The translations under genes and the position numbers were made by a program. DNA of 64,000 bases, from assembly GCF_900129155.1 (NCBI RefSeq), contig NZ_FQVF01000006.1, positions 62,001 through 126,000 on the forward strand, in the 5' to 3' direction. Numbering within the stretch: position 1 is the stretch's first letter; each line of letters starts with the position of its first letter. The notes below the pieces were generated by a model. That model did no database searches. It saw only the letters and a program-made list of their open reading frames with translations, and was not told the origin of the DNA. Of the stretch, positions 55,341 through 63,451 are shown piece after piece. This stretch comes from Marinomonas polaris DSM 16579 (GTDB taxonomy: Bacteria; Pseudomonadota; Gammaproteobacteria; Pseudomonadales; Marinomonadaceae).

Positions 55341-55817
55341 TTAATCTTCTCTATTTGAATGAAGGTGATGCACAAACGAATCAGCTATTCGACAAAGGTG
55401 TTTTCTCATCTCAGTAAAGCCTTCATCGCCGCCATAATAAGGATCCGCTACCTCACCAAATGCAGCATGATCATAAAACTCACCGAACATAACTAATATA
55501 GCTTTGCTGTCTTGAGGTTGGATTTTCTTGAGATTGGACAGATTCTCTCTGTCCATCGCCAGAATCCAATCAAACTTATGAAAGTCGTCTTTAGTCACTT
55601 GCCGAGCTTGTTGACGGCTAATATCAATGCCAACCTGATGAAGTGCTTTAATAGATCGTGAATCTGGTGGATTGCCTAGGTGATAAGCCGCTGTTCCTGC
55701 CGAATCAAGCTCTAAAAATACATCATGCTTAGCGGCGACACTTTCTAAAATACCTTGCGCCGCTGGTGATCGACAAATATTGCCTAAGCACACTGTCAGC
55801 ACCTTGTAGGATTTCAT
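55341..55817 (-). CDS. Low-molecular-weight protein tyrosine phosphatase
   Basis: The 158-residue enzyme has the PTP loop C(X)5R as Cys10-Arg16 in [12 protein letters not shown], and the acid Asp in [12 protein letters not shown]. It most likely dephosphorylates tyrosine on proteins, as in Pseudomonas PtpA or E. coli Wzb, but no capsule or kinase gene is adjacent. It is directly after trm112, with ATGA overlap. In Pseudomonas, kdsB separates these genes. Confidence 0.92.
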   Translation of the reverse strand: MKSYKVLTVCLGNICRSPAAQGILESVAAKHDVFLELDSAGTAAYHLGNPPDSRSIKALHQVGIDISRQQARQVTKDDFHKFDWILAMDRENLSNLKKIQPQDSKAILVMFGEFYDHAAFGEVADPYYGGDEGFTEMRKHLCRIADSFVHHLHSNRED

Positions 55818-56011
55818 TTTGCCGAACCAGAATCTAAACGTTCATCAGCTGTTAATGTGCGCGCTTCTGTTTCCAACAAAACTGGAATGCCGTCGCGAAC
55901 TGGATATGCCATGCCGCCCACTTTGCTAATCAATTCAGTTCCGTCTTTACTTAAAGTAAGGGAAGCTTTAGTAACAGGACAAACAAGGATATCAAGTAAG
56001 GTTTTATTCAT
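55814..56011 (-). CDS. ycaR: Trm112/YcaR-like small protein
   Basis: This 65-residue protein resembles E. coli Yca[21 protein letters not shown] and [24 protein letters not shown]. YcaR-like proteins normally carry a CPxC pair plus another Cys for zinc. Here the second Cys of CPVC is replaced by Thr (CPVT) and the next one (usually in ELICK) by Ser (ELISK), leaving one Cys. Zinc binding looks lost. It overlaps lpxK by 8 bp and the phosphatase by 4 bp. Confidence 0.93.
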   Translation of the reverse strand: MNKTLLDILVCPVTKASLTLSKDGTELISKVGGMAYPVRDGIPVLLETEARTLTADERLDSGSAK

Positions 56012-57041
56012 GGGAATGATCCATTTTTATAAGGTTAATTTTTTCTAAAAATGCTTGTTGAAAGCTGGTTGGTAGAACTAAAGACACCGGCAAATACCAA
56101 ATATTTGAATTCGATAATTCAAGAGATTGGCACTTCACTGCATCTTTTTCCGTCATGATTACAGCTCCATCAGCAGGAATATCGGCTACTTCAAACGCAT
56201 GATGATCAACAAACCACTGATGAGTGATGTTTTTCTTTTGTAATCCTAAGCGCTCTAGCGTTGCCATAAAACGTTCGGGGTTACCAATTCCCGCCATGAT
56301 ATGCCAGTTTGAATTACCTGAAAATGCTTCATGGCAGTCTAGACTCTTGGTTCCATCCAATGAAATCAGTTTAGTGGACACTAGCCTTGTTAAAGTGACT
56401 GGCAAATTCAAAGCTTCTAGGGGCTTAGTCATCGCCTCAGAAACACTAACGACAAAATCTACTTCGGCGAGTCGTTCAATGGGTTCTCGCAGTGGACCAA
56501 CAGGTAACAAATGTCCGTTACCCACGCCACGTGTCGCATCCAGCATTGCAATCTCGAGATCTCTATTAAGCTGATAATGCTGCATGCCATCATCACTCAC
56601 CACGACATTAACGTCTGTTGTACTGAGTAGGAACTTTACCGCTTCATCCCTTTTGGGGAAAACCACCATAGGACAAGCTGCTCGTCGAGCCAGCATCACA
56701 GGTTCGTCACCAACTTCGTTAGGCAAGCTATCTAGATATACAGGTGTCGGCGTGTCCATTTTTGCGCCATGGCCTCGGGAAACAATACCTGGGCGAAACC
56801 CGTGTTCAATTAAAAGCTCACATAGAGCCACAACCATGGGTGATTTTCCCGTTCCACCAACGCTAATATTTCCCACAACAATCACTGGAACGGGAGCTTT
56901 GTATGACAGTTCTGGATGCGCTAAAAAAGCTTTGCGTTTATTATGCACCGCTTTTTTAATCAACGGCTGCAGCGGACGAAATACATTTGTCCAACCACAA
57001 CGACCATACCAGGAACGTGTAAATAATGACTCTACGCTCAC
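56004..57041 (-). CDS. lpxK: Tetraacyldisaccharide 4'-kinase LpxK
   Basis: LpxK phosphorylates the 4' position of lipid A disaccharide at the inner membrane. The 345-residue protein has an N-terminal membrane-associated helix region ([17 protein letters not shown]), a P-loop [14 protein letters not shown] (57-67), [35 protein letters not shown] and [13 protein letters not shown] [12 protein letters not shown]. The start overlaps the exbD stop by 4 bp. msbA, its partner in E. coli, is not here. Confidence 0.96.
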   Translation of the reverse strand: MSVESLFTRSWYGRCGWTNVFRPLQPLIKKAVHNKRKAFLAHPELSYKAPVPVIVVGNISVGGTGKSPMVVALCELLIEHGFRPGIVSRGHGAKMDTPTPVYLDSLPNEVGDEPVMLARRAACPMVVFPKRDEAVKFLLSTTDVNVVVSDDGMQHYQLNRDLEIAMLDATRGVGNGHLLPVGPLREPIERLAEVDFVVSVSEAMTKPLEALNLPVTLTRLVSTKLISLDGTKSLDCHEAFSGNSNWHIMAGIGNPERFMATLERLGLQKKNITHQWFVDHHAFEVADIPADGAVIMTEKDAVKCQSLELSNSNIWYLPVSLVLPTSFQQAFLEKINLIKMDHSHE

Positions 57042-57460
57042 TGGACAGGCTCTTTCTGAGCAGTATGGGCAAGTTTTGTAATACCAAGACTTGCTGCCGC
57101 ATCGTAAACTCTCAGAACCATGTCATAAGATGCTTTCGCGTCTGCGGTAATAATCAGCGGTCGAGTGTAATCCCCTGCCGTTACTTCTTTTAAGCCTTGG
57201 ATTAAAGTACCGACTTTTTCATTGATAAGCGTCTGACCATTAATGACATACTGACCATCTGCAGTAATCACCAATTCTACGTTCTTAGAGCGATCAGAAC
57301 TTGGAGCGTTTGACGTTGCGGTTGGCAAATCAATCGTCAACTCAGTACTTTGGTTAAAAGTCGTGCTAACCATAAAGAAAATAAGTAATAAAAAGACGAC
57401 GTCGATCAGAGGCGTTATATTGATTTGAACGTCATCTATTTTTTGACGACGAAATTTCAC
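57038..57460 (-). CDS. exbD: ExbD/TolR family motor protein
   Basis: The 140-residue protein has one TM helix with the essential Asp20 in NITPLIDVVFLLLIFFM and a periplasmic domain (VNEKVGTLIQGL and ITADAKASYDMVLRVYDAA). With ExbB it forms a proton-driven stator. No TonB or receptor is nearby. As in Pseudomonas, it is embedded in the lpxK/comEC operon and may serve envelope energy transfer or an unknown partner. Overlaps lpxK and exbB by 4 bp each. Confidence 0.9.
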   Translation of the reverse strand: MKFRRQKIDDVQINITPLIDVVFLLLIFFMVSTTFNQSTELTIDLPTATSNAPSSDRSKNVELVITADGQYVINGQTLINEKVGTLIQGLKEVTAGDYTRPLIITADAKASYDMVLRVYDAAASLGITKLAHTAQKEPVQ

Positions 57461-58095
57461 TGTGCGACTCCTGACTTATCTCGATCACCATGCAGTGAAT
57501 CAATCAACTTAGTGGATTGCTGCTCCATAGTGACAACAAGCTCATCTATTCTACGACTAAAAAAACGATGGAAAATCAAAGCTGGAATAGCAACACCAAG
57601 ACCTGCCGCCGTTGTTAGTAATGCTTCAGAAATGCCGCCAGCCAATAACGCAGTATTGCCTGCGCCACTTTCCATCAACACTGAAAAGACTTTAATCATA
57701 CCGACAACCGTACCCAACAAGCCAAGTAATGGCGAAATCGCTGCAATTGTACCAAGCGTATTCATAAAACGTTCTAATTCATGAATAACATGACTTGCCG
57801 CTTCCTGAACACTTTCTTTCATTGCGCCACGACCATGCTTTGAATTTAATAGTCCCGCAGCAAAAATAGAAGCTAGCCCAGTTTTAGCCTGCATTGAACG
57901 AATGTACTCAATGGTCATTCTGTCATCACGCAATCTCGCCATAACATCAGACAAGAGCCCTTTTGGTGCAACACCCGCTTTGCGAAGCGTCCAAAAACGC
58001 TCAATAATTATAGCCAGCGTAAGGATGGAACACGCCATTAACGGCCACATGAAAAAACCACCAGTTTGAATAAAGGCTAACACTTCGCTCTCCAA
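57457..58095 (-). CDS. exbB: ExbB/TolQ family motor protein
   Basis: The 212-residue MotA/TolQ/ExbB proton channel subunit has three TM helices: about residues 13-33 (GGFFMWPLMACSILTLAII), 110-135 (IAAISPLLGLLGTVVGMIKVF) and 150-175 (GISEALLTTAAGLGVAIPALIF). It pairs with exbD and begins 1 bp after comEC. It differs from tolQ in this window in length and neighbourhood. Confidence 0.9.
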   Translation of the reverse strand: MESEVLAFIQTGGFFMWPLMACSILTLAIIIERFWTLRKAGVAPKGLLSDVMARLRDDRMTIEYIRSMQAKTGLASIFAAGLLNSKHGRGAMKESVQEAASHVIHELERFMNTLGTIAAISPLLGLLGTVVGMIKVFSVLMESGAGNTALLAGGISEALLTTAAGLGVAIPALIFHRFFSRRIDELVVTMEQQSTKLIDSLHGDRDKSGVAQ

Positions 58096-58096
58096 T

Positions 58097-60031
58097 TTAA
58101 GTTTGCACGTAATTTAACACACTCTCTAACTTTTCTACACGTTTGCAAGTGTCAGATTTTAAGAGAAAAAATGAATAGATACAGGAAGAATGGCGTATTG
58201 AAACACGGCTGCTTTGAAAATAAAAAGCCAAAGATTCGTCAGCAGAAATCACTAACCAATCAACACTTAATGCATCCAGCATCGCCAGTGTTTGCTCTGA
58301 TTCCTTTCGTTTTAGTATTACCCACTCAATACCGTAATCTAGCAGCATTTGAGGAGTGAGATCTTTCACTGCTCTAGGCGATAAAATGTAAGCATTCTGT
58401 CGTTCCGATTTCAAATAAGAACCAAACATCAGTCTTGAAGGATCAGCGCCAGCCCAAGAGTCAGCTAACAATAATTCATTTTGCTCTAAAATAATTAGGC
58501 TATTTTCTTTATTTTTCAGAGTAATGTCAGCATTTGAGCCATTAAATAACATCGAAGAAAATAAAACACACCAAATACCAAGCGCACAAACAAGCCCACG
58601 ATTTAAAGGGCTCTGATAAACCCAATAGCCTATCAGCAGCAACATGATTAATCTCGGAACACTTGAAGTAAATTGCTCAAAAAATAATAAGGGCAATTCA
58701 AAAGCGGTCCAATCCACAGGTGTCATTACGTAATAGAGCAGTCTATCTAATAACTCATAACTATACGTCGACCCAATAACCGATGCCTCAAAGGAAGATA
58801 ACACTCCCCATGGAAACCATACAAAAGCCGCGAAAGGAATCAGTAAAACATTCACTAGAATAGAGGCACTGGATATAGCTTCTTGCCACCCTAATATCAA
58901 CACCATTGAGGCGGTACTAAGCATGACTTGCACCATGAGTAATCGTGACAATTTTGCTGATGTTTGGCAGTAGCCAATTAACAAGTACACCATACTAAAG
59001 GACAGCCACAATCCTGGGCTAAGCACTGCTCTAGGGTTAATAAGTAGTACTAGCCACAAGGCAAAAGTAATGATGCCATATGGTGAGACTTTCAGAGTCA
59101 ACATGCGAGAGCACAAATAAACACTGAGCATAATCGATGCTCTTACCACAGGCTCTCCCCAGTTTGTTATATAAGCATAAGCAAGTAACAAGGGCATTAC
59201 AATTATTGCATCACAATGCCAGCGAGTTAGACCAGAAAGCATTATTTGACTGGGCAACAGCCTCCAAACAGTTCTACTCACCAAGCATCCGATAGCGAAC
59301 ATAAACCCAGTATGCAGCCCCGAAACGACAAATAGATGAGCCAAGCCAAGCGTACGAATTACCCAAGTATCTCGTTCACTCCACAAATCATTTCGCCCTA
59401 ACAACAAGGCTTTAGAGAAGCGCCAAGAGTTGAATGCGCCAAACATCATATCTAATTTAGTGAGTAGCTCATCACGCAAAGAGAAATGAACCTGGTCAAT
59501 ACTAGAAAGATCCTTATCAGAAAATTGAATAGTTAGCTGGGCAACTTGTCTTTTTACATAGAGCTGCCTTTGCCACCACGGCCCATTTTTATCTGGTAAC
59601 AAGATACTTTTTAGTTCACCTCGATATGATAAATTCGAACGAGCTTCGTGAATGGAAGCCTTATCAGACCCTGTCAGATAAAAATTATCTTGCCTTTGTC
59701 TTTGGCCTTTTCCAGAGAAGTACACAATACTGACCGGACCTATTTCAGACAAATCCCATTCATTTGAAGATTGATCCTGGTTGACGATTAAACTTTTCCT
59801 TTCAAAATCAACAAACACCACGCTACCAGCCTGTAAAAGCAAAGATGGTGCAGGTAGAAGTTCACTAGAAATGATCGAAATAAAGGAGAGAAGTGTCAAA
59901 AACAAAACTATTAAACGCTTTGACCATATTAAGTAGAGACACACTAGAATGATATGAGTAGAATACACCCACAAATAATCGCTCGGCACCAGTATGGCGC
60001 CCATCAATATGGACAAACTACTTAGTAACAT
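58097..60031 (-). CDS. comEC: ComEC/Rec2 DNA-uptake channel protein without nuclease domain
   Basis: Polytopic inner-membrane protein of 644 residues, about 110 short of E. coli YcaI (754). The N-terminal DUF4131-like region and the Competence domain are present; its signature is LAHLFVVSGLHTGFMFAIG. Many TM helices follow. The C-terminal metallo-beta-lactamase-like domain, usually with HxHxDH, is reduced to about 130 residues starting ADITLKNKENSLIILEQNEL with no His-rich motif. A strong SD (AAGGAGGT) precedes ATG, within a 6-bp hairpin (60031-60048). It heads the operon to murI. Confidence 0.88.
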   Translation of the reverse strand: MLLSSLSILMGAILVPSDYLWVYSTHIILVCLYLIWSKRLIVLFLTLLSFISIISSELLPAPSLLLQAGSVVFVDFERKSLIVNQDQSSNEWDLSEIGPVSIVYFSGKGQRQRQDNFYLTGSDKASIHEARSNLSYRGELKSILLPDKNGPWWQRQLYVKRQVAQLTIQFSDKDLSSIDQVHFSLRDELLTKLDMMFGAFNSWRFSKALLLGRNDLWSERDTWVIRTLGLAHLFVVSGLHTGFMFAIGCLVSRTVWRLLPSQIMLSGLTRWHCDAIIVMPLLLAYAYITNWGEPVVRASIMLSVYLCSRMLTLKVSPYGIITFALWLVLLINPRAVLSPGLWLSFSMVYLLIGYCQTSAKLSRLLMVQVMLSTASMVLILGWQEAISSASILVNVLLIPFAAFVWFPWGVLSSFEASVIGSTYSYELLDRLLYYVMTPVDWTAFELPLLFFEQFTSSVPRLIMLLLIGYWVYQSPLNRGLVCALGIWCVLFSSMLFNGSNADITLKNKENSLIILEQNELLLADSWAGADPSRLMFGSYLKSERQNAYILSPRAVKDLTPQMLLDYGIEWVILKRKESEQTLAMLDALSVDWLVISADESLAFYFQSSRVSIRHSSCIYSFFLLKSDTCKRVEKLESVLNYVQT

Positions 60032-60048
60032 AAGACCTCCTTGTCTTA
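60031..60048 (-). promoter_or_regulatory. Hairpin exposing the comEC ribosome site
   Basis: TAAGAC and GTCTTA (6 bp) flank CTCCTT, which is the reverse complement of the comEC Shine-Dalgarno AAGGAG, so the ribosome site lies in the loop. The stem includes the first base of the start codon. Confidence 0.4.
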
Positions 60049-60075
60049 GATCGCTAAATTATTTTTTACCTGATT

Positions 60076-60591
60076 ATGCCGAAGAATTATCTTAAAAAAT
60101 TCATACCTAATCCAGAAAAGTTAAAGCAAAGTAAAGCCTTAGGCCTTTTAGGTGCTCAAATTTATGAAGCCAACTTATGGCATTTAAATCGTAAATCTGT
60201 AGCAAGAGCTTTCTTTAACGGCTTATTTTGGGCCTTTATTCCGATGCCATTTCAAATGCTTGCATCGGCCTTACTTGCGGTACCGCTGCGAGCAAACATT
60301 CCTTTGTCAATTGCTCTCGTATGGATTACCAACCCCCTAACTATGCCCTTTGTGTTTTATTTCAACTACAAGGTCGGTACGTTAATTTTAGGTTCCCATG
60401 ACGAAAAAAACTTTCAACTCTCCGTTGAATGGATCTGGGATAAAATGGAACATATTTGGATGCCACTTTATGTTGGCTCAATTGTGTCAGGTTTGATTGT
60501 TGGTGCGATCAGCTATGCCGCAATCACCATATTATGGCGTCTTCATGTCATCAAACGCTGGAAAGAGCGCAAACTTAGAAACAACAAATAA
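60076..60591 (+). CDS. DUF2062 membrane protein
   Basis: The 171-residue protein of unknown function has the DUF2062 features FFNGLFWAFIPMPFQMLASALLAVPLRANIPLSIALVWITNPLTMPFVFYF, spanning about residues 48-98, plus a third hydrophobic segment (LYVGSIVSGLIVGAISYAAI). The C-terminus is basic. It is divergent from comEC with 44 bp between, and convergent with lolD after a terminator. In Pseudomonas the same gene lies between comEC and lolC. Confidence 0.88.
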   Translation: MPKNYLKKFIPNPEKLKQSKALGLLGAQIYEANLWHLNRKSVARAFFNGLFWAFIPMPFQMLASALLAVPLRANIPLSIALVWITNPLTMPFVFYFNYKVGTLILGSHDEKNFQLSVEWIWDKMEHIWMPLYVGSIVSGLIVGAISYAAITILWRLHVIKRWKERKLRNNK

Positions 60592-60607
60592 TTCATTTTA
60601 GTAAAAA

Positions 60608-60645
60608 CAAAAAAAGCCAAGATTTTTAAATCTTGGCTTTTTTAT
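60608..60645. terminator. Bidirectional terminator between DUF2062 and lolD
   Basis: AAAAAAGCCAAGAT pairs with ATCTTGGCTTTTTT around TTTTAA. Confidence 0.9.
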
Positions 60646-60666
60646 GACTCAAAAAACTTAACTCAA

Positions 60667-61365
60667 CTAAACATTAGTTTGCTTTAGCGGATGCAAAGCT
60701 CCTTGCGATAAACGATAAGCGCAATCCATCCAGCTCAACATTTTCTCATCATGAGTAACCACAAGAAACGCCATATCGTAAGTAGTTTTAAGTGTATTAA
60801 TAAGGTTTTGAATTTCTAGAGAGGTAGTTTCATCTAGATTACCCGTTGGCTCGTCCATCAACACACAAGCAGGTCGATTTGCCAAGGCACGAGCAATCGC
60901 AACACGTTGCCGCTCTCCGCCGGACAATTGAGAAGGCTTATGATTAAAACGATCTTTTAGACCAACCTGACCCAAAAGCTTCTCTCCACGCTGTTTGGCT
61001 TCTTTTTTATCCATGCCAGCAATCCACATTGGCATCAATACATTTTCTAACGCCGTAAACTCAGGCAATAGGTGGTGAAATTGGTACACGAACCCCATTT
61101 CTTTATTTCGCATCTTGGCCCGCTTTGAATCCTTCATACTAGACCAAGAAAAACCTGCCAAGCTCACATCACCGGTTGTAGCTAAATCCAGACCAGCTAA
61201 AAGATTCAATAAGGTCGTTTTACCTGAGCCCGATGAGCCGACAATGGCACAAGCTTCACCTTTATTTAAGGTTAGATCGATAGAGCGAAAAACGTCGACC
61301 ACCTGCTTACCGTCTTGATATTGCTTAGAAAGTTCACGACATTCTAAAACGATACTGTTATTCAT
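60667..61365 (-). CDS. lolD: Lipoprotein-releasing ABC transporter ATPase LolD
   Basis: LolD powers release of outer-membrane lipoproteins from the inner membrane to LolA. The 232-residue ATPase has Walker [10 protein letters not shown] (residues 43-51), signature [15 protein letters not shown], Walker [13 protein letters not shown] and the H-loop VVTHDEKML. It overlaps the end of lolC by 8 bp. Only one membrane partner gene is present here. Confidence 0.96.
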   Translation of the reverse strand: MNNSIVLECRELSKQYQDGKQVVDVFRSIDLTLNKGEACAIVGSSGSGKTTLLNLLAGLDLATTGDVSLAGFSWSSMKDSKRAKMRNKEMGFVYQFHHLLPEFTALENVLMPMWIAGMDKKEAKQRGEKLLGQVGLKDRFNHKPSQLSGGERQRVAIARALANRPACVLMDEPTGNLDETTSLEIQNLINTLKTTYDMAFLVVTHDEKMLSWMDCAYRLSQGALHPLKQTNV

Positions 61366-62602
61366 AACGCAGTGCCTCCGCAGGTTCTACTTTCGAAGCT
61401 CGCCAAGCCGGGTAAATAGTTGCCGCTACCGTCATAATAAATGCAGATATAACAATTAGCTTCACATCAGACCATTGAAGCTCTGAAGGCAAGTAGTTAA
61501 TAAAATAGACATCCGCACTTAAAAACTGGACATTTAATAATGTCTGTAGAGCAGCAATAATTTCACTCACATTGAGCGCTAAGGTTACACCCAAGACGAC
61601 ACCAATAAGCGTCCCAAGCATACCAATAAACATTCCTTGAACAACGAATATCCACATAACCTGACTCGAGGTTAAACCCATTGTTCTAAGTATAGCGATA
61701 TCGTTACGTTTATCTGTTACCACCATTACCAAGGTGGAAACTATATTAAAAGCAGCCACAGCGACAATTAATAACAGAAGCAAACCAATCATGGTTTTTT
61801 CCATTTTTATCGCTTGGAAAAGACTACCATGAGTACGAGTCCAGTCGCTCACTCTATTTTGCCCTGGCACAGCTCGAGCGATATCCCAAATACGTGAAGG
61901 AGCTACAAATAAATCATCGAATGAAATTCGCAGCGCTTCCACATCATCAGCTTTATAGCGCTTTAATTTAGCCGCATCTTTAATATTGATATAAGCAAGA
62001 CTGCTATCTAGCTCAGCTCCAACCTCAAAAGTTCCCACCACAGTAAATCGCTTTAGAACAGGCGCAACACCAGCAATAGACACATTAGCTTTAGGTAATA
62101 TAGCCGTTACTTTATCGCCGATATCGACTCTTAGCATCTTGGCTAACTGAGCACCTAGGACGATCCCAAAGCTAGTATCCTTGAGGGCATCTAAAGAGCC
62201 AGACGCAATATTGTCGCCAATGATTGAGACTTTTTTCTCCATGTCTGGGTTTATGCCATTTAAAATAGCGCCATGAACACTTTCGCCAGACTGAAACATG
62301 ACTTGCGCTTGGATATGTGGAGCAACGCCAACAACATCAGGCATTTTAGCAACCAGCTTTGCTGTATCACGCCAATCATTGAGCACTGGATCTCCCCACA
62401 AAGTCGCATGAGGAACCATACCTAATATCCGTTGACGTAATTCACGGTCAAAGCCATTCATTACAGACAAAACAGTAATGAGAACCATCACACCGAGTGC
62501 AAGACCGGCAATAGAAGAAAAGCTAATAAAGGAAATGAAGTGATTGGAGCGTTTTGCTCGGGCATAACGCAGACCGATAGCAAAAGGAAGGAAGTTAATC
62601 AA
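61358..62602 (-). CDS. lolC: Lipoprotein-releasing ABC transporter permease, LolC/LolE family
   Basis: Membrane component of 414 residues with four TM helices: residues about 22-46 (HFISFISFSSIAGLALGVMV), then three near the C-terminal half (IGLLLLLIVAVAAFNIVS; IFVVQGMFIGMLGTLIGV; VKLIVISAFIMTVAATIYP). MacB-like periplasmic domain lies between. The ending [18 protein letters not shown] is the LolC/E signature. Since no second lolC/E gene follows lolD, this might be a LolF-type protein that forms a homodimer. The other copy may lie elsewhere. Confidence 0.92.
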   Translation of the reverse strand: MINFLPFAIGLRYARAKRSNHFISFISFSSIAGLALGVMVLITVLSVMNGFDRELRQRILGMVPHATLWGDPVLNDWRDTAKLVAKMPDVVGVAPHIQAQVMFQSGESVHGAILNGINPDMEKKVSIIGDNIASGSLDALKDTSFGIVLGAQLAKMLRVDIGDKVTAILPKANVSIAGVAPVLKRFTVVGTFEVGAELDSSLAYINIKDAAKLKRYKADDVEALRISFDDLFVAPSRIWDIARAVPGQNRVSDWTRTHGSLFQAIKMEKTMIGLLLLLIVAVAAFNIVSTLVMVVTDKRNDIAILRTMGLTSSQVMWIFVVQGMFIGMLGTLIGVVLGVTLALNVSEIIAALQTLLNVQFLSADVYFINYLPSELQWSDVKLIVISAFIMTVAATIYPAWRASKVEPAEALRYE

Positions 62603-62633
62603 TGTATGTCCTTGTATGACAAGCTTGCGTGGT

Positions 62634-62666
62634 AAAAATAGAGGAGCAAAGCTCCTCTATTTTGGA
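62634..62666 (-). terminator. Terminator of purC
   Basis: AAAATAGAGGAGC pairs perfectly with GCTCCTCTATTTT around AAA (13-bp stem); on the minus strand the run continues TTTTTACC. Confidence 0.9.
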
Positions 62667-62683
62667 CTAAGTTACCAATCCGC

Positions 62684-63400
62684 TTATGCGTCGAAATCGA
62701 TACCTATACGACGACCTACATCTTCGTAAGCTTCGATCACGCCGCCCAAGCCTTGGCGGAAACGATCTTTATCTAATTTTTCTTTGGTTTTAGCATCCCA
62801 TAAACGGCAGCCATCAGGAGAAAACTCATCGCCCAATAAAACCTCACCCTTATATAGGCCAAATTCCAATTTGTAATCAACTAGAATCATGCCGCCTTCT
62901 GCAAAAATCGCTTTTAATACATCATTCACCTTGAATGTAAGCTCTTTTGCTTTAGCTAGGTCAGATGTTTTTGCCCAACCGAATGATTCAACATGAGATT
63001 CGTTGATCATTGGGTCACCTAATGCATCGTTCTTTAAAAACAATTCAAACGTTGGTGGTGTAAGAGTAATACCCTCTTCAACACCTAAACGTCGACAAAG
63101 GCTACCAGCAGCAACATTTCGAACGACACACTCAACAGGTATCATATCAAGACATTTAACCAGTGATTCTGTATCACTTAAAAGCTTTTCAAAATGTGTT
63201 GGAATGCCTGCTTCCTGTAATTTTGTCATGATGAATGCATTAAACTTATTGTTCACCATACCCTTACGGTCAAGCTGTTCAATTCTTTTACCGTCAAATG
63301 CAGAGGTGTCATCACGAAACACTAGAACCATTTTGTCAGGATCATCTGTACGAAATACAGATTTTGCCTTACCTGCATATAGCTCTTGTCGTTTTTCCAT
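62684..63400 (-). CDS. purC: Phosphoribosylaminoimidazole-succinocarboxamide synthase
   Basis: PurC (SAICAR synthase) joins aspartate to CAIR in purine biosynthesis. The 238-residue protein has [27 protein letters not shown] at the start, [20 protein letters not shown] in the middle and [10 protein letters not shown] towards the end, all family motifs, and length equals E. coli (237). GGAG precedes the ATG. Located next to the BamC-like gene, as in E. coli (dapA-bamC-purC). Confidence 0.97.
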   Translation of the reverse strand: MEKRQELYAGKAKSVFRTDDPDKMVLVFRDDTSAFDGKRIEQLDRKGMVNNKFNAFIMTKLQEAGIPTHFEKLLSDTESLVKCLDMIPVECVVRNVAAGSLCRRLGVEEGITLTPPTFELFLKNDALGDPMINESHVESFGWAKTSDLAKAKELTFKVNDVLKAIFAEGGMILVDYKLEFGLYKGEVLLGDEFSPDGCRLWDAKTKEKLDKDRFRQGLGGVIEAYEDVGRRIGIDFDA

Positions 63401-63451
63401 TGGAGGGTCTCCGGTTTTCTTTTGTGAGGGGTTAATCTAATTAAATTTAAT

